Under the pieces are notes generated by a model, which was not told the origin of the DNA, made no database searches, and saw only the letters and a program-made list of their open reading frames with translations. Below are positions 46,243 through 56,190 of a stretch of 64,000 nucleotides of DNA, piece by piece; within the stretch, counting starts at the first letter, position 1, and each line of letters starts with the position of its first letter. The DNA comes from an uncultured Allomuricauda sp. (GTDB taxonomy: Bacteria > Bacteroidota > Bacteroidia > Flavobacteriales > Flavobacteriaceae): NCBI RefSeq assembly GCF_947501165.1, contig NZ_CANMUU010000002.1, positions 248,001 through 312,000 on the forward strand, in the 5' to 3' direction. The position numbers were made by a program, and so were the translations under genes.

Positions 46243-49152
46243 ATGCGGATAAACGTTTACTTTCCTCTCTTTTTACTATTTTTTTTGGGAGCCAATGCTC
46301 AAAACCCGTTAATTGCAAAAGACACCTTAGCACAAATGGAGTGGGTGGAGAATGTCTACACCAATATGACTCTCGAAGAAAAAGTGGGTCAACTTTTTAT
46401 GGTTAGTACCGGGTCTAACGAAAGTAAAGAGGCTACTGATAGAATAAAATCATTAATAGAGAATCAACATATAGGAGGTGTAATCTTTTTGAAAGGAGGT
46501 CCAGTTCGACAAGTCAGGTTGACGAACGAGTTTCAATCAAAATCTAAAATACCTCTTTTGGTGGGAATGGACGCGGAATGGGGACTGGCTATGCGGTTGG
46601 ATTCTACATATGCCTTTCCATGGAATATGACCTTGGGAGCAATTCAGGATAACAATACGGTTGAAAAGGTAGGGTTCCAAATAGGAAGTCACGCCAAAAG
46701 AATGGGAGTGCATGTCAATTTTGCCCCAGATATTGATGTGAACAATAACCCACGAAACCCTATTATTGGCAATCGTTCTTTTGGAGAATCTCCGGAAAAT
46801 GTTGCAAACAAGGGTTTGGCTATCATGAAGGGCATGCAAAAAGCTGGAATTCTTGCTTGTGGAAAGCACTTTCCAGGGCATGGAGATACCGATGTGGATT
46901 CACATAAAGCACTACCTATCATAGATGTAGACAGACAAAGATTGGATTCCGTAGAGTTGTATCCCTTTAAATATCTCATTAAAAATGGGTTAAGCTCGGT
47001 AATGGTGGCTCATTTAGATGTTCCTTGTTTGGAAAGCAGGGAAGGACATCCCTCATCCCTCTCAAAAAGTATCATTTCTGACCTCTTGATAAAAGAACTT
47101 GGGTTTGAGGGGCTTGTTTTTACTGATGCCCTAAATATGAACGCTGTAGCTAAGTTTGCTGGTGAGGGTGAAGTAGAACTCGAATCTTTTTTAGCGGGAA
47201 CAGATGTGCTTTTGATGCCTAAAAATCCGATGGAATCCATAAATCTATTTATAGAAGCCTACAATACTGGTAGAATTTCAGAGAATAGGCTGGCGCTATC
47301 GGTCAAAAAGATTTTAATGGCGAAATACAAGGCAGACCTTCATACCTATGCTCCGGTCATTGAAGAAGACCTGTTGAAAGACCTAAATAATGTTGAAAAT
47401 GACATTGTTTATGAAGAAAGTATTGAGAAAGCCATTACAGTTGCAAAGAATAACTTCTCCTTGTTGCCAATCAAAAACTTGGAAAACAAACGAATTGCAT
47501 ATGTGCAATTAGGTGATTCAGATGGTTCGCCTTTTTATGATATTCTTTCTAAATACACGAAAGTAACCTGGGTGAAAGAGAAAAATATTGCGGAGTATAA
47601 AAAGGTACTTGCCAACTATAATCTGGTCATTATTGGGTTCCACAAAAACAATGACTCTCCTTGGAAATCCTATAAATTCAATGACAAGGAATTGTATTGG
47701 CTTCAAGAAATATCAAAATTGAGAACCAGTAATACCATTTTAAGCGTTTTTGCAAAACCTTATGCGCTATTGGATGTAGTGAATTCGAGTACCATTGATG
47801 CCTTGGTGATGGGGTATCAAAATAGTGAGCTGGCTCAGGAAAAAGCGGCACAAGCTATTTTTGGTGCTATTGGTGCAAATGGAAAGTTGCCAGTTTCAGT
47901 CGGTACTACGCTTCAGGAAGGTACAGGGTTTGAAACTAAGCCCATTAAGCGTTTAGGCTATTCCATTCCAGAAAAAGTGGGAATGAGTTCCATCCGATTA
48001 AGTGCTGTTGACAGTCTTGTTCAAGTAGGGCTGGACTCCTTAATGTTTCCTGGAGCACAAATCCTTATAGCCAAAAAAGGAAAGGTTATTTACAATAAGA
48101 ATTTTGGAAAACCTACGTATGGTTCAGAGACAAAAGTGAATGAAGACCATATTTACGATTTAGCATCTTTGACCAAAATCCTTTCAACCTTGCCCATGAT
48201 TATGAAGATGGAAGAAGAGGGGAATATTGCCCTTAATGATACGTTTAAGGAGTTGGTTCCGGAATACGAAGATTCAGAGTTGAAGGATGTAACCGTGCTT
48301 AAAGCTTTGTCGCATTATGGACGATTGCCGGCTTGGATTGCTTTCTATATAGATACTTTGTCCGAAGACAGAAAACCCTCTTCGGATTTTTATAGAAATC
48401 ACCCTGCAGAAGGATTTCCCTTTAAAGTTGCGGATAATCTGTATTTAACCTCAGCATATAAAGACTCCATTTACAATAGAATTGGAAGACAGGACTTAAA
48501 ATCAAATCGCTATCGATACAGTGATGTGGGCTATTATGTCTTTAAAAAATACATTGAAGAGTTTTATGGTAGCTCAATTGATGAACTTGTGGACAGGTTT
48601 TTCTATCAACCAATGGGGCTTCAATACACTTCATTTAATCCATTAAAAAAATTTGAAAAGAATCAGATTGTACCCACTGAAGAGGATACCTACTTCAGAT
48701 ACCAGACCATTCAAGGGTACGTGCATGACATGGGTGCAGCAATGCAAGGTGGAGTAGGAGGGCATGCCGGTTTGTTCAGCAATGCGAACGATATCGCAAA
48801 AATAATGCAGATGTATTTGCAGGGCGGAGTTTATGGAGGAAGACGTTTCCTTGACGATCGCACTATTCAAAAGTTCAATACCTGTTACTTTTGTCATAAG
48901 ATGGTGAGGCGAGGTGTTGGTTTTGACAAGCCTCAATTGGAAGAAAGGGGACCCACTTGCGGATGTGTTTCAAGAAAAAGTTTTGGACATAGTGGATTCA
49001 CGGGAACATATACTTGGGCAGACCCTGATGAGGAATTGATTTATGTATTTTTATCCAATAGAACATTTCCTACAGCAAGTAATACCTTGTTGATAAAGTC
49101 TGGATTGCGGACAAGAATACAACAAGCAATTTATGATTCCATTATCAATTAA
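46243..49152 (+). CDS. NagZ-type beta-N-acetylhexosaminidase fused to beta-lactamase-like serine hydrolase
   Basis: A 969-residue secreted fusion (signal YFPLFLLFFLGANAQ). Residues about 30-370 form a GH3 NagZ barrel: GKHFPGHGDTDVDSH carries the His-Asp acid/base pair and D295 in VFTDALNMN is the nucleophile. Residues about 390-575 hold the C-terminal GH3 domain, and about 590-969 a class C beta-lactamase/DD-peptidase-like domain with SxxK (S642-LT-K645) and RYSDVGYYVF in place of the YxN tyrosine. A cysteine-rich segment (CYFCHKM, PTCGC) near residue 885-910 is noteworthy. The fusion is known in Bacteroidota and probably cuts the glycan and the peptide side of peptidoglycan fragments in the periplasm. 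Confidence 0.93.
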   Translation: MRINVYFPLFLLFFLGANAQNPLIAKDTLAQMEWVENVYTNMTLEEKVGQLFMVSTGSNESKEATDRIKSLIENQHIGGVIFLKGGPVRQVRLTNEFQSKSKIPLLVGMDAEWGLAMRLDSTYAFPWNMTLGAIQDNNTVEKVGFQIGSHAKRMGVHVNFAPDIDVNNNPRNPIIGNRSFGESPENVANKGLAIMKGMQKAGILACGKHFPGHGDTDVDSHKALPIIDVDRQRLDSVELYPFKYLIKNGLSSVMVAHLDVPCLESREGHPSSLSKSIISDLLIKELGFEGLVFTDALNMNAVAKFAGEGEVELESFLAGTDVLLMPKNPMESINLFIEAYNTGRISENRLALSVKKILMAKYKADLHTYAPVIEEDLLKDLNNVENDIVYEESIEKAITVAKNNFSLLPIKNLENKRIAYVQLGDSDGSPFYDILSKYTKVTWVKEKNIAEYKKVLANYNLVIIGFHKNNDSPWKSYKFNDKELYWLQEISKLRTSNTILSVFAKPYALLDVVNSSTIDALVMGYQNSELAQEKAAQAIFGAIGANGKLPVSVGTTLQEGTGFETKPIKRLGYSIPEKVGMSSIRLSAVDSLVQVGLDSLMFPGAQILIAKKGKVIYNKNFGKPTYGSETKVNEDHIYDLASLTKILSTLPMIMKMEEEGNIALNDTFKELVPEYEDSELKDVTVLKALSHYGRLPAWIAFYIDTLSEDRKPSSDFYRNHPAEGFPFKVADNLYLTSAYKDSIYNRIGRQDLKSNRYRYSDVGYYVFKKYIEEFYGSSIDELVDRFFYQPMGLQYTSFNPLKKFEKNQIVPTEEDTYFRYQTIQGYVHDMGAAMQGGVGGHAGLFSNANDIAKIMQMYLQGGVYGGRRFLDDRTIQKFNTCYFCHKMVRRGVGFDKPQLEERGPTCGCVSRKSFGHSGFTGTYTWADPDEELIYVFLSNRTFPTASNTLLIKSGLRTRIQQAIYDSIIN

Positions 49153-49181
49153 AAGATGAATATAGCGCTAGATTTGTGTAT

Positions 49182-50324
49182 ATGAAGATTGCAATAGTAT
49201 GTTATCCGACCTTTGGCGGTAGTGGGGTTGTAGCTACCGAATTGGGAATTGCTTTGGCCGAAAGAGGCCATGAGGTACATTTTGTAACCTACAAACAACC
49301 GGTTAGACTTGGATTGTTGAGCAATAATATCCATTTCCACGAGGTACATGTTCCAGAATATCCACTCTTTCATTATCAACCTTATGAGTTGGCTTTATCA
49401 AGTAAGTTGGTTGACACCGTGAAGCTTTATGGAATAGAGCTGTTACACGTGCATTATGCCATTCCGCATGCTTATGCTGGGTATATGGCCAAGAAAATGT
49501 TGCTGGAAGAAGGTATTTATGTTCCCATGATTACCACTTTGCACGGAACGGATATTACTTTGGTTGGAAAACATCCTTACTATAAACCGGCTGTTACTTT
49601 CAGCATAAACAAATCAGATGTTGTGACTGCCGTGTCCGAGAATCTGAAACAAAGCACTTTGAAAATATTCAACATTCAAAAGGAAGTTGAAGTAATCCCG
49701 AACTTTATAGATTCATCAAAGTACAGTCAAGAATATACGGATTGCCAACGGTCCTTAATGGCAAATGAGGATGAACGAATTGTTACCCATATCAGTAATT
49801 TTAGGAAGGTAAAACGCATTTCGGATGTAATTGAAGTGTTCTATCGGGTTCAAAAAGAGATTCCCGCAAAACTTATAATGGTAGGCGAAGGCCCTGAAAA
49901 GGAAGGCGCAGAGCGACAATGTGATAAACTGGGAATAGCGGACAAGGTGATTTTTCTAGGAAACAGCAACGAGATTGACCGTATCCTTTGTTTTTCGGAT
50001 TTGTTTTTATTGCCTTCCAAATCTGAGAGTTTTGGCCTCGCCGCATTGGAGGCCATGATAAATAAGGTCGCGGTTATCTCAAGTAATACAGGAGGAATTC
50101 CAGAGGTGAATAAACATGGTGTTTCCGGTTTTTTGGCAGATGTTGGCGATGTAGAGGAAATGGCTAAAAAAGCCATCCATATCTTGAAAGATGATGTGGT
50201 AATGGAAAAGTTCAAAGAAAATGCATATGAAGTGGCCTTAAAGTTTGATATTGTGAACATACTGCCATTATATGAAGAGGTATATGAAAAAGCCTATAAT
50301 TCCAGATATAAGAACACCTATTGA
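49182..50324 (+). CDS. bshA: N-acetyl-alpha-D-glucosaminyl L-malate synthase (bacillithiol pathway)
   Basis: A GT4 glycosyltransferase of 380 residues. ATG at 49182 is preferred over a GTG at 49176. The BshA-type start CYPTFGGSGVVATELGIALAERGHEVHFV and the TLHGTDITLVGKHPYYKP segment are characteristic of this subfamily. SESFGLAALEAM holds the E-x7-E donor site. It joins N-acetylglucosamine (from UDP-GlcNAc) to L-malate, the first step of bacillithiol synthesis. It begins 29 bases after the NagZ fusion. Confidence 0.93.
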   Translation: MKIAIVCYPTFGGSGVVATELGIALAERGHEVHFVTYKQPVRLGLLSNNIHFHEVHVPEYPLFHYQPYELALSSKLVDTVKLYGIELLHVHYAIPHAYAGYMAKKMLLEEGIYVPMITTLHGTDITLVGKHPYYKPAVTFSINKSDVVTAVSENLKQSTLKIFNIQKEVEVIPNFIDSSKYSQEYTDCQRSLMANEDERIVTHISNFRKVKRISDVIEVFYRVQKEIPAKLIMVGEGPEKEGAERQCDKLGIADKVIFLGNSNEIDRILCFSDLFLLPSKSESFGLAALEAMINKVAVISSNTGGIPEVNKHGVSGFLADVGDVEEMAKKAIHILKDDVVMEKFKENAYEVALKFDIVNILPLYEEVYEKAYNSRYKNTY

Positions 50325-50326
50325 TT

Positions 50327-50800
50327 ATGAGAGCTTTTCTTTTCATGGCATACTTTGCTATTTCTTTGACACAAACTTCTTGCAAATCACAAAAGCAAAC
50401 CCTTGTGGAAGAAGGTTTAAAAAATGACCCTGGTATTACTCTAGTGGATACTGATGAATTTAGTGGTATTTACGAAGCAGAAAGCATGGTGATTCGTGAT
50501 ATGAAATCCTTGTCCAAGTTTTATTCACAGGTGAACAAAACCAGAAAACCCGGTTTACCCGTCCCAACTATTGATTTTTCTAAGTATACCGTTTTGGCCA
50601 TTTGTGCAGGAGAGCAAAGACCAAGCAGTAAAATGGTATTATCCTATGGAAAGGAAGACGATAACCTTTTGAAAATCAATATGAAGGTCACGAATTCAAA
50701 TACTACCAATCAACCAGAGATTACCGTTATTACGTATCCCTTTTATCTTTATACCATTCCTTCAACAACCAAAGTAATCGACTTTCAGTACACGCAATAA
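50327..50800 (+). CDS. Small lipoprotein, unknown function
   Basis: A 157-residue lipoprotein (FMAYFAISLTQTSC) starting two bases after the bshA stop. After a short tether the soluble part holds FSGIYEAESMVIRDMKSLSKFYSQVNKTRKPGLPVPTIDFS and TVLAICAGEQRPSSKMV, followed by a beta-rich end. It looks like the PrcB-type small domain in outline, but I am not confident. No catalytic motif is evident. A terminator hairpin follows at 50838. Confidence 0.7.
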   Translation: MRAFLFMAYFAISLTQTSCKSQKQTLVEEGLKNDPGITLVDTDEFSGIYEAESMVIRDMKSLSKFYSQVNKTRKPGLPVPTIDFSKYTVLAICAGEQRPSSKMVLSYGKEDDNLLKINMKVTNSNTTNQPEITVITYPFYLYTIPSTTKVIDFQYTQ

Positions 50801-50837
50801 GTTCTTTTTTGTAGATTTTTCCCACTTAACGATTATT

Positions 50838-50870
50838 AAAGCCTTTGAAAGTACAAACATGGGCTTTTTT
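50838..50870 (+). terminator. Intrinsic terminator after the bshA-lipoprotein unit
   Basis: AAAGCC (50838-50843) pairs with GGCTTT (50862-50867) and is followed by TTT. The stem is short with an 18-base loop, but the position between the lipoprotein stop and the OmpA gene fits. Confidence 0.55.
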
Positions 50871-50915
50871 ATGGTCTAGCATAATTTTGTAATGCATAAC
50901 CTCAAATCAATATCT

Positions 50916-52091
50916 ATGAAAACGTTTAAGGACATAACAATATGTTTGTTATGGATGCCTCTGGTCTTTTTTGGCCAGGAAGAGCAACTGACCAAAAAAG
51001 ATTCCATTGTTAAATCTTCTTGGATGGTTTCTCTGGGGATGAATGTAGTTGATGATTCTGGGGACGAATTTGGAAACCTATTGGATATTCGTGATGGTTG
51101 GAATGCCGTTCCCTTTCCTTCTAGAATAAGTATAGGAAGGTATTTTCAAAACGGTTTGGGTTTGGAAGCAATTGGTACCTACAATCAATACAAAGAGGGA
51201 AAAATAATAGACAATGTGGTGAATATTGAGGACATTGATTATTTCGGGATTGACTTTAGAATTAGCTACGATTTGAATCAAATTATAGGTGAAACAGGAT
51301 TTTTTGACCCATATGTAGGTATTGGTGCAGGTTATACAGATGCAAACAACCAAGGTCGTGGAACGTACAATGCTGTAGTGGGATTCAGGACGTGGTTCTC
51401 AGATAGAGTAGGACTTGATTTTAATTCTAGCGGTAAATGGGCGATGAGTACGGAAAATGCTACCAACCATATACAGCATGCCATTGGAGTTGTTTATCAA
51501 TTTGATATCAAAAAAGGGCTTTCTCCCAAAGGTCAAGAAAAGCTAGCATTATTACAAGAAATGGAAGCTGAAGAAAAAAGGGTTCAAGATTCTATTGCTG
51601 CCAAAGAAAAAGCGGACGAGGAAGCAAGACTATTGGCCGAAAAGTTGAAAAGAGAACAAGAAGCAGCAAAACTTGCCGAAGCAGAAAAAGCTAAGCGAGA
51701 AGCTGAAGAGAAAAGAAAAGCTTCAATTGAGAATGAAATTAATGCCCTTGGCAATGTATATTTTGCATTGAATTCTTCATATCTGACTGCCAGAGATAAA
51801 GAACTTCTTGATAAATTGGTCGTGATTTTAAGGAAATATCCAGAGTTGGAATTAGAAATATCAGCACATACGGATTCAAGAGGAACTGCGAGATATAATC
51901 AATGGCTTTCGGAGCGGAGGGTAGAACGTACAATGCAATATCTGCTAAAGAACAATGTTGATGCCACAAGATTAAATATTGAAGCCTTCGGAGAAAAACG
52001 CTTAGTTAACGAGTGTGAGGATGCTATTCCATGTTCGGAATCCAAACATCAAGAAAACAGAAGATCAGAATTTAAAGTGTTGTCATTTTAA
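50916..52091 (+). CDS. OmpA-family outer-membrane protein
   Basis: A protein of about 391 residues. ATG 50916 begins the signal peptide (KTFKDITICLLWMPLVFFGQ); an ATG at 50892 would add eight residues. Residues about 30-200 form an eight-stranded barrel-like region (LDIRDGWNAVPFPSRISIGRYF, GIGAGYTDANNQG). About 205-275 is a Glu/Lys/Ala-rich coiled coil, and about 280-391 the OmpA C-terminal domain with ISAHTDSRGTARYNQWLSERR, which binds peptidoglycan (Asp and Arg visible). It links outer membrane and cell wall and comes before the polysaccharide cluster. Confidence 0.92.
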   Translation: MKTFKDITICLLWMPLVFFGQEEQLTKKDSIVKSSWMVSLGMNVVDDSGDEFGNLLDIRDGWNAVPFPSRISIGRYFQNGLGLEAIGTYNQYKEGKIIDNVVNIEDIDYFGIDFRISYDLNQIIGETGFFDPYVGIGAGYTDANNQGRGTYNAVVGFRTWFSDRVGLDFNSSGKWAMSTENATNHIQHAIGVVYQFDIKKGLSPKGQEKLALLQEMEAEEKRVQDSIAAKEKADEEARLLAEKLKREQEAAKLAEAEKAKREAEEKRKASIENEINALGNVYFALNSSYLTARDKELLDKLVVILRKYPELELEISAHTDSRGTARYNQWLSERRVERTMQYLLKNNVDATRLNIEAFGEKRLVNECEDAIPCSESKHQENRRSEFKVLSF

Positions 52092-52135
52092 CAACATTGA
52101 AAAGCTGAAATATCAAACTAACCAATACTACTTAA

Positions 52136-53839
52136 ATGGTCGTTTTAGGACTTAATTATTATTTCCATGATTCATCCTCATCTCTTGTAAAGGATGGACA
52201 GTTAATTACTGCAATTGAGGAAGAAAGATTGAATAGGGATAAGCATACGAAATTGTTTCCCGTTCTTTCTGCCGAAAGATGTTTAAAGGATGCAGGTCTA
52301 GAATACTCAGATGTAGACCATATTGCTGTATCAATAAAGCCAAAACATAATTGGGATAAAAAAGTATTTTTTATTCTGTCAAATGTGTTTAGGATGATTA
52401 GGTCAAAGAGTCTTTTGCGTTTCATCGCTTATCAAATAGGACACCCATATATGAGGCAGAAGGATTTTTGGAATTGGTATAACAAAAACTGGGGGAAGTC
52501 AAATAAAAAGCCAAAAGTACATTTTGTAGAACATCATTTATCACACGTCGCGGGATCATTTTATGTTTCGCCTTACGAAAAGGCGGCTTTGCTTGGAATT
52601 GATGGGGCCGGAGAATGGGCGACCACTTGGTTGGGTTATGGAGATGGAGTTAACCTAAAAAAAATCAGTGAGAATTTTTTTCCACATTCTTTGGGGGCCT
52701 TTTATGAAATTGTAACCGCTTTTTGCGGATTTAAACCAAATTACGATGAGGGTAAAACCATGGGGTTAGCTCCAATGGGAAATCCTGACACATATAAAGA
52801 TGAGGTAGAAAAGATAATCTCAGTGGATAAAAATGGACGATTCCAAATGGATTTGTCATTTTTTAATGCACAATATGTTGGTTACTCCGAAAAGTTCATC
52901 AAAGTCTTTGGTGAACCACGGCAAAAAAATGCCCCATTTGAACAAAGGCACAAAGATGTTGCAGCTGCTTTCCAGAGGGTTTTGGAAGATAAGGTTTTAG
53001 AAATTTGTGACATACTTCACAACAAAACTAAAGCTGATTATTTAGTCATTGCAGGCGGAGTTTCCCTAAACAGTGTTATGAATGGACGTATTATAAGGGA
53101 AAGTAAGTTTAAAGACGTTTACGTAATGCCTGCTGCTGGAGATAATGGAACTGCATTGGGAGCCGCCTTTTACGTGTATAACGGAATCTTGGGAAATAAA
53201 CGAAATTACATCCATAATGATCCCTATATAGGAACTTCCTACTCTAACAAGGATATAAAAAAAGTATTGGATGGGGCTAAGTTGAGCTATCAATATATTG
53301 AAGATATCTGTCAACACACTGCCGATTTATTGGAAAAAGGACAAATAATTGGTTGGTTTCAGGGAAAAATGGAAGTAGGACCTCGTGCATTAGGGAGTAG
53401 AAGTATTTTGGCCAACCCAGCTTTCCCAGATATGAAAGATAAAATCAACGCTGAAGTAAAATTTAGGGAAGCTTATAGGCCTTTTGCTCCGTCTGCCATT
53501 GTGGAAGCTAAGAATGAATTCTTTGATATTGAAGTGGAAGCCCCTTTCATGTTGAAGGTGTGTAATGTTCTTGAGGAAAAACAAAAAGTTATTCCTGCTG
53601 TGACTCATGTGGATGGAAGTGCTAGATTGCAAACCGTTCGTAGGGAATTACACCCAAGATATTATGATTTGATAAAAGCATTGGGAGAGCGCACTGGAGT
53701 GCCCGTAGTACTGAATACAAGTTTTAATATTCAGGGAGAACCGGTCGTTGAATCTCCAAAAGATGCCATTAGGTGCTTTTTCTCAACAGGTTTGGACACT
53801 TTGGTTATCGGTAATTTTGTTTTAACAAAGAACAAGTAG
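52136..53839 (+). CDS. NodU/TobZ-type carbamoyltransferase
   Basis: A 567-residue carbamoyltransferase. The N-terminal ASKHA-like domain starts VLGLNYYFHDSSSSLV and contains the metal-binding VEHHLSHVAGSF (H133, H134, H137) and LLGIDGAGEW. The C-terminal YrdC-like part has GWFQGKMEVGPRALGSRSILANP (R417 region) and VVLNTSFNIQGEPVV. It uses carbamoyl phosphate and ATP to carbamoylate a hydroxyl, in this setting probably of a surface-sugar residue or its precursor. The three MBOAT/SGNH pairs follow within four bases, so it belongs to the polysaccharide-modification operon. Confidence 0.92.
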   Translation: MVVLGLNYYFHDSSSSLVKDGQLITAIEEERLNRDKHTKLFPVLSAERCLKDAGLEYSDVDHIAVSIKPKHNWDKKVFFILSNVFRMIRSKSLLRFIAYQIGHPYMRQKDFWNWYNKNWGKSNKKPKVHFVEHHLSHVAGSFYVSPYEKAALLGIDGAGEWATTWLGYGDGVNLKKISENFFPHSLGAFYEIVTAFCGFKPNYDEGKTMGLAPMGNPDTYKDEVEKIISVDKNGRFQMDLSFFNAQYVGYSEKFIKVFGEPRQKNAPFEQRHKDVAAAFQRVLEDKVLEICDILHNKTKADYLVIAGGVSLNSVMNGRIIRESKFKDVYVMPAAGDNGTALGAAFYVYNGILGNKRNYIHNDPYIGTSYSNKDIKKVLDGAKLSYQYIEDICQHTADLLEKGQIIGWFQGKMEVGPRALGSRSILANPAFPDMKDKINAEVKFREAYRPFAPSAIVEAKNEFFDIEVEAPFMLKVCNVLEEKQKVIPAVTHVDGSARLQTVRRELHPRYYDLIKALGERTGVPVVLNTSFNIQGEPVVESPKDAIRCFFSTGLDTLVIGNFVLTKNK

Positions 53840-53842
53840 ATT

Positions 53843-55279
53843 ATGTTGTTTAACTCTCTGGAGTTTTTCATTTTCTTGCCTATTGTTTTTGTGATTTATT
53901 GGTTCGTCACAAATAAGTGGCTGAGGTTACAAAACGGTTTTATTGTTTTGTCAAGCTACGTCTTTTATGGTTGGTGGGATTGGCGTTTTTTGTCACTAAT
54001 TGCCTTTAGCACATTAGTAGATTATAGTATAGGAATACTTCTAAAAAGGGAAAAAAAGGAAAGTCATAGAAAAATTTTACTATGGCTTAGCTTGATTGTT
54101 AACTTAGGTTTTCTTGGAGTTTTTAAATACTATAACTTTTTTGTTGATAGTTTTGTGGATGCTTTTTTATTCTTTGGATACCAGATAGATGGGCGTTCTT
54201 TGGATGTTATCTTACCTGTGGGCATTAGCTTTTATACCTTTCAAACTTTAAGCTATACCATAGATGTTTATAAAAGACAGTTAAAACCTACCACTGACTT
54301 TGTCGCTTTTGCAGCTTTTGTCTGTTTTTTTCCTCAATTGGTAGCAGGTCCAATAGAAAGAGCTACCAATTTATTGCCACAATTTTTCAAAAAAAGGAAG
54401 TTTGTGTACCAAAGTGCGGTAGACGGCCTGCGTCAAGTGGCCTGGGGACTTTTCAAAAAAATTGTCATTGCGGATAACTGCGCCAAATATGTGAATATTA
54501 TTTTTGCTGATTATCAAGAATATAACTCAGGAACACTTCTTTTAGGAGCTTTCTTTTTTGCTTTTCAGATTTATGGTGACTTTTCAGGCTATTCTGATAT
54601 TGCAATAGGAATTTCAAGATTATTTGGCTTCGATTTAAAACAAAATTTTGCCTTTCCTTATTTTTCAAGGGATATTGCGGAATTCTGGCGAAGGTGGCAC
54701 ATTTCCCTTTCTACCTGGTTTCGTGACTATTTATACATTCCTTTGGGGGGAAGTCGCGGTGGAACCAGTATGAAAATCAGGAACACCTTTATCATTTTTG
54801 TAGTTAGCGGATTTTGGCATGGAGCCAACTGGACCTTCATTGTTTGGGGGGGGTTAAATGCGCTTTATTTTCTACCATTGCTATTAGCCAAAAGAAATAG
54901 GTTGAATACGGATATAGTAGCATCAAATAGGTGGTATCCAAATATCAAAGAATCCTTTCAAATTTTATTGACATTCTTTTTGACTCTTATTGCTTGGGTA
55001 TTTTTTAGAGCCAAAAGCGTATCCATAGGATTTGATTATATAGTAAGAATGTTTTCAATGCGGTTTTTTCAAAATCCACTTTTGGATTTAGACTTTAGCA
55101 TTTTGTATCTACTTCTGTTTTTTATTTTGATTGAGTGGATGGGAAGAAAATCAAAATATGCTATTGAGGGCATTTCTATTTTACCAAGATATTTCCGTTG
55201 GGGATTCTATTTTGGACTTATTATTCTCATGTTCACATTTACTGGTGAACAACAAGAATTTATCTATTTTCAATTTTAA
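53843..55279 (+). CDS. MBOAT acyltransferase 1 (AlgI-like)
   Basis: A 478-residue membrane-bound O-acyltransferase with about ten helices. Core motifs are YVFYGWWDWRFLSL, LVAGPIERATNLLPQF, FWRRWHISLSTWFRDYLYIPLGGSRGG (H286) and SGFWHGANWTFIVWG with the presumed catalytic H326. The protein ends in FIYFQF, as do the other two copies. AlgI-type proteins pass acetyl groups across the inner membrane to a periplasmic SGNH partner that modifies the polysaccharide. The next gene, two bases downstream, is such a partner. Confidence 0.93.
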   Translation: MLFNSLEFFIFLPIVFVIYWFVTNKWLRLQNGFIVLSSYVFYGWWDWRFLSLIAFSTLVDYSIGILLKREKKESHRKILLWLSLIVNLGFLGVFKYYNFFVDSFVDAFLFFGYQIDGRSLDVILPVGISFYTFQTLSYTIDVYKRQLKPTTDFVAFAAFVCFFPQLVAGPIERATNLLPQFFKKRKFVYQSAVDGLRQVAWGLFKKIVIADNCAKYVNIIFADYQEYNSGTLLLGAFFFAFQIYGDFSGYSDIAIGISRLFGFDLKQNFAFPYFSRDIAEFWRRWHISLSTWFRDYLYIPLGGSRGGTSMKIRNTFIIFVVSGFWHGANWTFIVWGGLNALYFLPLLLAKRNRLNTDIVASNRWYPNIKESFQILLTFFLTLIAWVFFRAKSVSIGFDYIVRMFSMRFFQNPLLDLDFSILYLLLFFILIEWMGRKSKYAIEGISILPRYFRWGFYFGLIILMFTFTGEQQEFIYFQF

Positions 55280-55281
55280 AG

Positions 55282-56190
55282 ATGAAAAAGTTTGCCAAAA
55301 AAATAGCCTTTTTTTTAGCAATAGGATTGTTGCTCGGGGAGATAATTGCCCGGATGTTTTTCCTTACCTCTTCTATCCCTACACGAAAGATAGATGAGTT
55401 TGGTATCCAAAGGTATATTCCAAATCAAGAGGGTTACTCCAAAGGAGGTTCTCATAAATGGTATATTAATGAGAAAGGTTGGCCAGGAAAACTTCCAGAG
55501 AGCTATGACAAATTGGTTACTGTAATTGGTGACTCGTTCATAGAGAATTTTATGAATCCGGAGGAATGCCATCAGATGAACTATCTTAAGAAGGCTCTTC
55601 CAGAATTCAATTATACTGAAGCCTCAAGATCAGGGGTTTCCTTTATAGAAGCTCTAGAAATTTCAAAACAATTGGATTCTTTAAATCCACGAGTTCAATT
55701 AATCTACATTAATGAAACTGATTTTACTGAAAGTATTCAGCAAATAAGAAGATTATCGGACATTACTCAAATTGACTTAGGTAAAAAAGAGATTGTTTAC
55801 GGTAAAATGAAAGCCCCAGGGGTGAAAAAAATACTTTATAGTTGGAAGTTTATCTTCTACTTGTACAGAAGGTTTCAAGGTTCTTTAACCCTACCAAAGC
55901 CTAAAGAAACGGCTGAAACGCCCAAAAAACCTATCTCCGATTATTTTGACCATTTTGGAGACTTGATTGATTATGGAAAGCAAAATTACAATTTGGATAA
56001 AATCGTTGTTGTTTTAAGACCAGATACAGATGAAGAATTTTCATCGTTTTTGAAGAGTCAAGATTTGAACGTTATTCAACTGGATGATTCAGCAGATGAT
56101 GATTGGTCATTTGAATATGATCATCACTGGACATGTTATGGCCATGAACAAGCCGCGCGACAAGTTGCAGAATATTTAAAGAAGTTGTAA
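55282..56190 (+). CDS. Membrane-anchored SGNH-hydrolase-like protein 1
   Basis: A 302-residue protein with one N-terminal membrane helix (IAFFLAIGLLLGEIIARMFF) and an SGNH fold. The nucleophile is S85 in VIGDSFIEN; the Asp-His pair is D280-x-H282 in YDHHWTCYGHEQAA. This DxHW end is of the AlgJ/AlgX-like type. It should take the acyl group delivered by MBOAT 1 and place it on the polysaccharide, in the periplasm. Its stop codon overlaps the next start by one base (TAATG), indicating tight coupling with MBOAT 2. Confidence 0.83.
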   Translation: MKKFAKKIAFFLAIGLLLGEIIARMFFLTSSIPTRKIDEFGIQRYIPNQEGYSKGGSHKWYINEKGWPGKLPESYDKLVTVIGDSFIENFMNPEECHQMNYLKKALPEFNYTEASRSGVSFIEALEISKQLDSLNPRVQLIYINETDFTESIQQIRRLSDITQIDLGKKEIVYGKMKAPGVKKILYSWKFIFYLYRRFQGSLTLPKPKETAETPKKPISDYFDHFGDLIDYGKQNYNLDKIVVVLRPDTDEEFSSFLKSQDLNVIQLDDSADDDWSFEYDHHWTCYGHEQAARQVAEYLKKL

